Assembly: GCA_964389545.1 (NCBI GenBank)
Contig: CAYMDN010000038.1
Span: 1-11,369, forward strand
Direction: 5' to 3'
Origin: UMGS1781 sp964389545
Lineage (GTDB): Bacteria; Bacillota; Clostridia; TANB77; CAG-508
Length of the DNA stretch: 11,369 nucleotides
Under the pieces are notes generated by a model. That model was given only the letters and a program-made list of their open reading frames with translations, had not been told where the DNA came from and did not search any database. Positions 7,116 to 11,369 of this stretch are shown in pieces (the stretch's first letter is position 1; each line of letters opens with the position of its first letter). The translations under genes were made by a program, and so were the position numbers.

Positions 7116-7916
7116 ATGAGAAAGATACAAGTAGTTATAATTATACTTTTGCTAATAGTAATTGTTGGACTATCAGTTTTAATAGGAAAAGAAATATCAA
7201 AGCCTAGCACAAAACAAAATGAAGTAGCAAAAAATACAACTATACAAACTGAGAAAGAACCAGAGAAAAAGGAACCAGAAAAGGAAGAAGAACCTGATGC
7301 AAAAGGACTTACAGAAGATGATATAGTGAATATGGAAGAAGTAGATAAAACAATAGAATCTTACATGAATACAAAAGAGTTTAGAGAAGCAACATTAGAC
7401 GAGAAAGTAGAATTAATGACTAAAAAATTAAATGACTTAGCAGAAAATGGAACAGATAAAAGAAAAGAATCACTTATAAAAAAGGAAAGTATAAGTACAC
7501 AAAAGAATACATATAGTACAATGATTTCATTTGAATATGCATGTGGAACACTAGGAGGAGTAACAGTTCAAGAGTCAAAATTAACATATTCAATAAATAA
7601 TGAATTAAGTCTTTATAATTCAAGATATAAAGAAAGAGGAATATATTACGATACTTTAAATCAACCAGATGCGCCATCAATTTATACGATAGCAATGGGA
7701 GAAAGACCAACAGGAGGATATTCTATCGAAGTAAAAAGTGTAACAATAGATGATAATGAAAATGTTGTAGTAATAGTTGAAGAAAATACTGAAGATATGC
7801 GTACAGCAGTAACAGAAGCATTTACATACCCAGTATGCCAAGTAACATTAAGCCACTCACCAAAGAGTATTGTTATAAAAAACACATCAGGAGAAATATT
7901 TAAAAATGTGAATTAG
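7116..7916 (+). CDS. Membrane-anchored extracellular protein with PrcB C-terminal-like domain
   Basis: Start ATG 7116 is chosen because AAGGAGGA (7103-7110) sits 5 nt before it. The frame is open further upstream but that stretch overlaps the promoter. The 266-residue product has an N-terminal membrane segment (about 5-24) with no lipobox Cys, so it is probably a signal anchor with the rest outside. A charged Lys/Glu/Pro linker (about 47-67) and a helical stretch (about 65-113) follow. The C-terminal part (about 185-262) carries GERPTGGY (195-202), then alternating strands and a late TYPVCQV. That pattern matches the PrcB C-terminal domain family, named for a protease-complex subunit of spirochaetes and common in secreted Firmicutes proteins. 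Function is unknown. It is a single-gene unit with its own promoter and terminator, and its base composition is native. Confidence 0.75.
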   Translation: MRKIQVVIIILLLIVIVGLSVLIGKEISKPSTKQNEVAKNTTIQTEKEPEKKEPEKEEEPDAKGLTEDDIVNMEEVDKTIESYMNTKEFREATLDEKVELMTKKLNDLAENGTDKRKESLIKKESISTQKNTYSTMISFEYACGTLGGVTVQESKLTYSINNELSLYNSRYKERGIYYDTLNQPDAPSIYTIAMGERPTGGYSIEVKSVTIDDNENVVVIVEENTEDMRTAVTEAFTYPVCQVTLSHSPKSIVIKNTSGEIFKNVN

Positions 7917-7933
7917 AATGTAAAAGTGTTGAT

Positions 7934-7963
7934 AAAACTAGGAATTTTTGTTCCTAGTTTTTT
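7934..7963 (+). terminator. Rho-independent terminator of the PrcB-like gene
   Basis: An 11-bp perfect stem (AAAACTAGGAA paired with TTCCTAGTTTT) has a TTTTTG loop and runs into a T tract (7958-7963). It lies 17 nt after the stop codon. Confidence 0.9.
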
Positions 7964-7989
7964 GATTTTCAAAAAATACTTTCAAAAAT

Positions 7990-8018
7990 TTGCTTATTTT
8001 AATATTATATAATATAAT
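7990..8018 (+). promoter_or_regulatory. Putative glmS promoter
   Basis: TTGCTT (7990-7995) and a perfect TATAAT (8013-8018) are 17 bp apart. A second overlapping TATAAT lies at 8008-8013. The implied leader before glmS is only about 25 nt, too short for a glmS ribozyme. Confidence 0.7.
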
Positions 8019-8050
8019 ACATCATATTTGTTAATATAGGAGGTAACAAT

Positions 8051-9889
8051 ATGTGTGGAATAGTAGGATATATAGGTAGCAAAAAAGCCAGCCCTATACT
8101 AATTCAAGGATTACAAAGATTAGAATATAGAGGATATGATTCAGCTGGAATAGCAACAATAGAAAAAGACAGCATCAAAATAATGAAAGACAAAGGAAGA
8201 GTAAATAATTTATATAATTTAGATGGAATAGATGATTTGAAAGGAACAGTTGGTATAGCACATACAAGATGGGCAACACATGGAAAACCATCAAAAGAAA
8301 ACTCACATCCACATTATGATATGGACAATTTATTTGCAGTAGTACATAATGGAATTATAGAAAATTACAATGAATTAAGAGCAAAATTAATAGAAGGAGG
8401 ATATAAATTTATATCTCAAACAGATACAGAAGTTATACCAAACCTAATTAATTTTTACTACAAAAAAGAAAAAGCAGGAGATGAGCAAAGACTTTTAAAA
8501 GCAGTTAGAAATGCATGTATGGATTTCGTTGGAAGTTTTGCATTAGAAATACTATGTGCAGAAGATCCAGATACAATGATAGTTGTTAGAAAAGACAGCC
8601 CATTAGTTATAGGAAAAGGAAATAAAGAAAACTATATTGCATCAGATATACCAGCAATACTTTCATATACAAAAGATTTCTATTTCTTAAATGATTATGA
8701 ATTTGCAGTATTATCAAGAGATGGAGCAAAATTCTATGATACAGAATTAAAATTAATAAACAAACCAGCTAAGAGTATTGAATGGGATAGCAAAGGTGCA
8801 GAAAAAGATGGATACGAACACTTCATGCTAAAAGAAATAAATGAACAACCTACAGCTATTAGAGAAACAATAGGAACAAGATTAAGTAATGGTAAAGTAA
8901 TATTTGACGAATTAGATTTTTCAAAAGAATACTTAGAAGGTCTAAATAAAATATATATTGTAGCTTGTGGAACAGCAATGCATGCAGGACTTGTTGCAAA
9001 AACAATATTCGAAAAAATATGTAAAATTCAAACAGAAGTAGATATTGCATCAGAATTCAGATATAGAGATCCACTTGTAGATGAAAAAACACTAGCAATA
9101 TATATTAGCCAATCAGGTGAAACAGCAGATACAATAGCTGCACTTAAACTGGCAAAATCAAAAGGAGCTAAAACATTAGCAATATCAAATGTTATTGGAA
9201 GTTCAATAACTAGAGAAGCAGACTATTCAATATATACACATGCAGGACCAGAAATAGCAGTTGCTTCAACAAAAGCATATACATCACAAGTAACTCTATT
9301 AACTTTATTAGCACTTTACTGTGCAGAAAAATTAGAAAGCACAGAAAAAGATAAAATATCAACATTAAAACAAGAGTTATTAGAAGCACCAAATAAAGTA
9401 GACGAAGTATTAAAGAACGTTTCAAAAATAAAGAAATTCGCAAAAAAAGTTTACAAAGAAAAAGACATGTTCTTCCTAGGAAGAGGAATAGATTATTCTG
9501 TAAGTATGGAAGCCTCACTAAAAATAAAAGAAATTTCATATATTCATTCAGATGGATATGCTTCAGGAGAATTAAAACATGGACCTATAGCACTTATCGA
9601 TACTGGAATTACAGTAATAGCTATAATGACCGATCCAAAATTAGTAGAAAAAACAGTAAGCAATGTTCAAGAAGTAATATCAAGAGGAGCAAAGGTATTA
9701 GTTGTTACAAATCAAGACTTAGAAGGAAAAGGATTTGAAAATGTAATCGAAGTACCAGAAATAAGCACAGAATTATCAGCTTTAGTATCAATAATTCCTT
9801 TACAATTACTAGCTTATTACATTTCTAAAGAAAAAGGATTAGATGTTGATAAACCAAGAAACTTAGCAAAATCAGTTACAGTTGAATAA
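8051..9889 (+). CDS. glmS: Glutamine-fructose-6-phosphate aminotransferase (isomerizing)
   Basis: GlmS makes glucosamine-6-phosphate from fructose-6-phosphate and glutamine, the first step toward UDP-GlcNAc for peptidoglycan, in the cytoplasm. The 612-residue length is close to the E. coli enzyme. Met-Cys2 at the start gives the glutaminase nucleophile after Met removal, in MCGIVGYIG, and fixes the start. AGGAGGT (8038-8044) precedes it by 6 nt. The N-terminal class II glutaminase domain shows HTRWATHG and an HNGIIENY-like segment. Two SIS sugar-binding domains follow, with VACGT (304-308), SQSGET (353-358) and KIKEISYIH then GELKHGP. Glu494, His510 and Lys607 match the E. coli catalytic Glu488, His504 and Lys603. 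The C terminus LAKSVTVE is the family signature. It has its own promoter, with ruvA 63 nt downstream on the same strand. No glmS ribozyme is present, so feedback control must act otherwise. Confidence 0.98.
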   Translation: MCGIVGYIGSKKASPILIQGLQRLEYRGYDSAGIATIEKDSIKIMKDKGRVNNLYNLDGIDDLKGTVGIAHTRWATHGKPSKENSHPHYDMDNLFAVVHNGIIENYNELRAKLIEGGYKFISQTDTEVIPNLINFYYKKEKAGDEQRLLKAVRNACMDFVGSFALEILCAEDPDTMIVVRKDSPLVIGKGNKENYIASDIPAILSYTKDFYFLNDYEFAVLSRDGAKFYDTELKLINKPAKSIEWDSKGAEKDGYEHFMLKEINEQPTAIRETIGTRLSNGKVIFDELDFSKEYLEGLNKIYIVACGTAMHAGLVAKTIFEKICKIQTEVDIASEFRYRDPLVDEKTLAIYISQSGETADTIAALKLAKSKGAKTLAISNVIGSSITREADYSIYTHAGPEIAVASTKAYTSQVTLLTLLALYCAEKLESTEKDKISTLKQELLEAPNKVDEVLKNVSKIKKFAKKVYKEKDMFFLGRGIDYSVSMEASLKIKEISYIHSDGYASGELKHGPIALIDTGITVIAIMTDPKLVEKTVSNVQEVISRGAKVLVVTNQDLEGKGFENVIEVPEISTELSALVSIIPLQLLAYYISKEKGLDVDKPRNLAKSVTVE

Positions 9890-9898
9890 AAAATATAT

Positions 9899-9925
9899 GG
9901 AACGGCACTAAAACAGTGTCGTTCC
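9899..9925 (+). other. Hairpin without T-run between glmS and ruvA
   Basis: GGAACGGCACT pairs with AGTGTCGTTCC over 11 bp (one G-T wobble) around an AAAAC loop. It lies 9 nt after the glmS stop. The bases after it (GTTAAT) are not a T run, so it is probably a weak terminator, attenuator or 3'-end stabiliser rather than a full terminator, letting some transcripts reach ruvA. No separate ruvA promoter is visible in the 63-nt gap. Confidence 0.65.
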
Positions 9926-9952
9926 GTTAATATGTATAAAGGAGAGAAGTAT

Positions 9953-10549
9953 ATGTTCGCGTATTTAAATGGAAAAATTGCAGATAAAGCAAATAATTAT
10001 GTAGTAATAGATGTAGGAGGAGTAGGATATAAGGTATTTATGTCTTCAAAAGCTATTGAAGGATTAAAAGAAATAGGAGAAATTCAAAAAGTATATACAT
10101 ATTACTATGTTAGAGAAGATAATATAAGTTTATATGGATTCTTAAGCAATGAGGAACTTAGAATGTTTGAACTATTATTATCAGTAAGCGGAATTGGGGC
10201 AAAATCAGCATTAGGAATATTATCAGAAGTAACTCCTTCAAGTTTTGCATTAGCGGTAATAACAAATGACACATCTAAATTAGTAAAAATACCTGGAATA
10301 GGTAAAAAAACAGCAGCAAGAATCATTTTAGAATTAAAAGATAAGATGAAAACAGAAACAGCAATAGAGAAAAATGAAGAAATAGAGGTAGCAATTAGTG
10401 AGGATAACAAAGATAGTGAAGCAGTAAGTGCATTACAAGTATTAGGCTACACAAATAAAGAGATAGAAAAAGCATTAGAGAAAATTGATATAAACGGACT
10501 AGGGGTTGAAGACATAATAAGAAAAGCATTAGCAATTCTTTCAAAATAA
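9953..10549 (+). CDS. ruvA: Holliday junction branch migration protein RuvA
   Basis: RuvA is the DNA-binding partner that loads the RuvB motor on Holliday junctions during recombinational repair. The 198-residue product begins with MFAYLNGKI, the usual RuvA opening of the N-terminal OB fold (about 1-62). Two helix-hairpin-helix motifs follow, GIGAKSA (80-86) and GIGKKTAARI (115-124). After an acidic linker, the small C-terminal RuvB-contacting domain (about 150-198) contains ALQVLGYTNKEIEKAL. ATG 9932 is in frame, but ATG 9953 is preferred: AAGGAG (9939-9944) sits 8 nt before it and the protein then starts like its family. Neither ruvC nor ruvB is next to it. glmS lies upstream and rarA downstream, unlike the common ruvC-ruvA-ruvB or ruvA-ruvB layouts. 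Confidence 0.96.
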   Translation: MFAYLNGKIADKANNYVVIDVGGVGYKVFMSSKAIEGLKEIGEIQKVYTYYYVREDNISLYGFLSNEELRMFELLLSVSGIGAKSALGILSEVTPSSFALAVITNDTSKLVKIPGIGKKTAARIILELKDKMKTETAIEKNEEIEVAISEDNKDSEAVSALQVLGYTNKEIEKALEKIDINGLGVEDIIRKALAILSK

Positions 10550-10553
10550 ACTA

Positions 10554-10582
10554 TTGACAACATACAAACAAATGTTTATAAT
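10554..10582 (+). promoter_or_regulatory. Consensus promoter of rarA
   Basis: TTGACA (10554-10559) and TATAAT (10577-10582) are separated by exactly 17 bp, a full match to the housekeeping sigma-factor consensus. It starts 5 nt after the ruvA stop and drives rarA. Such a strong promoter would suit repression by an operator. Confidence 0.88.
10565..10578 (+). promoter_or_regulatory. Putative LexA (SOS) operator in the rarA promoter
   Basis: CAAACAAATGTTTA matches the Bacillus-type LexA/DinR box CGAACRNRYGTTYC at 12 of 14 positions (mismatches at positions 2 and 14) and has a palindromic AAAC-N4-GTTT core. It fills the -35/-10 spacer and touches the -10 box, where bound repressor would block polymerase. 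AT-rich chance matches are possible, so this is an inference. Confidence 0.5.
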
Positions 10583-10612
10583 ATATTTGAATATATTAAT
10601 AAGGAGAAAGAT

Positions 10613-11369
10613 ATGGAACTTAACCAGCCTTTAGCACATAGAGTAAGACCACAAACATTAGAAGATTTTATTGGACAAGAAGAAATATTAGGTAAAGATA
10701 AAATTTTATACAGAACAATAAAAGCAGATAGATTATCAAGTGTAATACTTTGGGGACCAACTGGATGTGGAAAAACATCAATAGCAAAAGTTATAAGTAA
10801 TACAACAAAATATAAATTTATACAATTAAATGCTGTAACAGCAGGAGTTGCAGATATAAAAAGTGCAATTGAAGAATCAAAAAATGCTTTCTTAAATCCG
10901 ACAGGAAAATGTATTTTATTTATAGATGAGATACATAGATTTAACAAATTGCAACAAGATGCGTTACTACCATTTGTAGAGAATGGAACAGTAATATTGA
11001 TAGGTGCAACAACAGAAAATCCATATTTTTCAGTAAATAAAGCGTTAATATCCAGATCAATGGTAGTTAAATTAAAAGCACTAACATATGAAGATATTGT
11101 TAAAATTTTAAAAAATGCGTTAAGTAATAAAGATGGACTAGGTAGTTATAAAATAAAAATAGGAGATGAAACATTAGAAGCAATAGGAAAATTATCAGGT
11201 GGAGATGTAAGAACAGCCTTAAATACATTAGAATTAGCCGTTCTCACAACAACTGTAGATAAAGATGGTACAATAGAGATTACAAACGAAATAGCAGCAG
11301 AATGTATGGGAAGAAAAAAAGCAATGTTTGATAAATCTGGAGACAGTCATTATGATAATATAAGTGCAT
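10613..11369 (+). CDS. rarA: Replication-associated recombination protein A, AAA+ ATPase (3' partial)
   Basis: RarA (MgsA in E. coli, YrvN in B. subtilis) is an AAA+ ATPase that acts at stalled replication forks and is related to clamp loaders. AAGGAG (10601-10606) lies 6 nt before ATG 10613. The frame is open to the window edge, giving 252 of the usual roughly 420-450 residues. Seen here: the opening MELNQPLAHRVRPQTLEDFI, Walker A GPTGCGKT (48-55), Walker B FIDEIH (Asp105, Glu106), sensor-1 region GATTENP (131-137), an arginine-finger-type SRS (Arg148), and the lid with LSGGDVRTALNTLELA. The end reads MGRKKAMFDKSGDSHYDNIS, typical of RarA before its C-terminal oligomerisation domain. GATTENPYFSVN separates it from RuvB despite the nearby ruvA. 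A consensus promoter with a possible SOS box precedes it. Confidence 0.95.
   Translation, partial: MELNQPLAHRVRPQTLEDFIGQEEILGKDKILYRTIKADRLSSVILWGPTGCGKTSIAKVISNTTKYKFIQLNAVTAGVADIKSAIEESKNAFLNPTGKCILFIDEIHRFNKLQQDALLPFVENGTVILIGATTENPYFSVNKALISRSMVVKLKALTYEDIVKILKNALSNKDGLGSYKIKIGDETLEAIGKLSGGDVRTALNTLELAVLTTTVDKDGTIEITNEIAAECMGRKKAMFDKSGDSHYDNISA

Noticed and set aside
9932..9952. In-frame upstream ATG for ruvA.
   Set aside because: It overlaps the ribosome site of the later ATG, and RuvA proteins start at the MFAYLNGKI-type motif.
10613..11369. The AAA+ gene after ruvA, considered as ruvB.
   Set aside because: GATTENPYFSVN, FIDEIHRFNKLQQDALLP and MGRKKAMFDKSGDSHYD are RarA features; RuvB has a different N terminus and a winged-helix end.

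Overview
The window looks like a chromosomal segment of a low-GC Gram-positive bacterium, most likely a gut-type member of the Clostridia. Most genes are very AT-rich with A/T-ending codons. Start sites carry strong AGGAGG-type ribosome binding sites. One protein ends in an LPXTG-like cell-wall sorting signal, and secreted proteins carry type I-like dockerin and cohesin modules. I cannot place it to genus.

Positions 1-4981 hold a three-gene, same-strand cluster with 30-nt spacers that reads as a small cellulosome-like surface assembly. (1) The first gene is a large secreted protein, cut off at its 5' end by the window edge. It has a transglutaminase-like (Cys-His-Asp) domain, a helical linker, beta-rich modules, a discoidin/CBM32-like module, an array of Ig-like repeats and a C-terminal dockerin. 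(2) The second is a secreted adaptor with one cohesin and one dockerin. (3) The third is a secreted cohesin protein ending in IPNTG, a membrane segment and a basic tail, so it is probably sortase-anchored. The end of gene 1 plus the start of gene 2 is repeated base for base (381 bp, 780-bp period) at the end of gene 2 plus the start of gene 3. The repeat period equals exactly one adaptor gene plus its spacer. Recombination between the copies could therefore remove or add whole adaptor genes without damaging either neighbour. This is the most interesting part of the window. A strong terminator closes the cluster.

Positions 5050-7030 hold a single ABC transporter gene (membrane plus ATPase domains) with its own promoter and terminator. 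It is clearly less AT-rich than everything around it, which suggests acquisition from another genome.

Positions 7059-7963 hold a one-gene unit for a membrane-anchored extracellular protein with a PrcB C-terminal-like domain.

Positions 7990-11369 are housekeeping: glmS (amino-sugar and cell-wall precursor synthesis), then ruvA (Holliday junction binding) behind a hairpin, then rarA (replication-fork AAA+ ATPase), which runs off the window. The rarA promoter has consensus -35 and -10 boxes with 17-bp spacing and overlaps a good match to the Firmicutes LexA/SOS operator. No tRNA, rRNA, CRISPR array or insertion sequence was seen, and no gap over about 300 bases lacks a gene.
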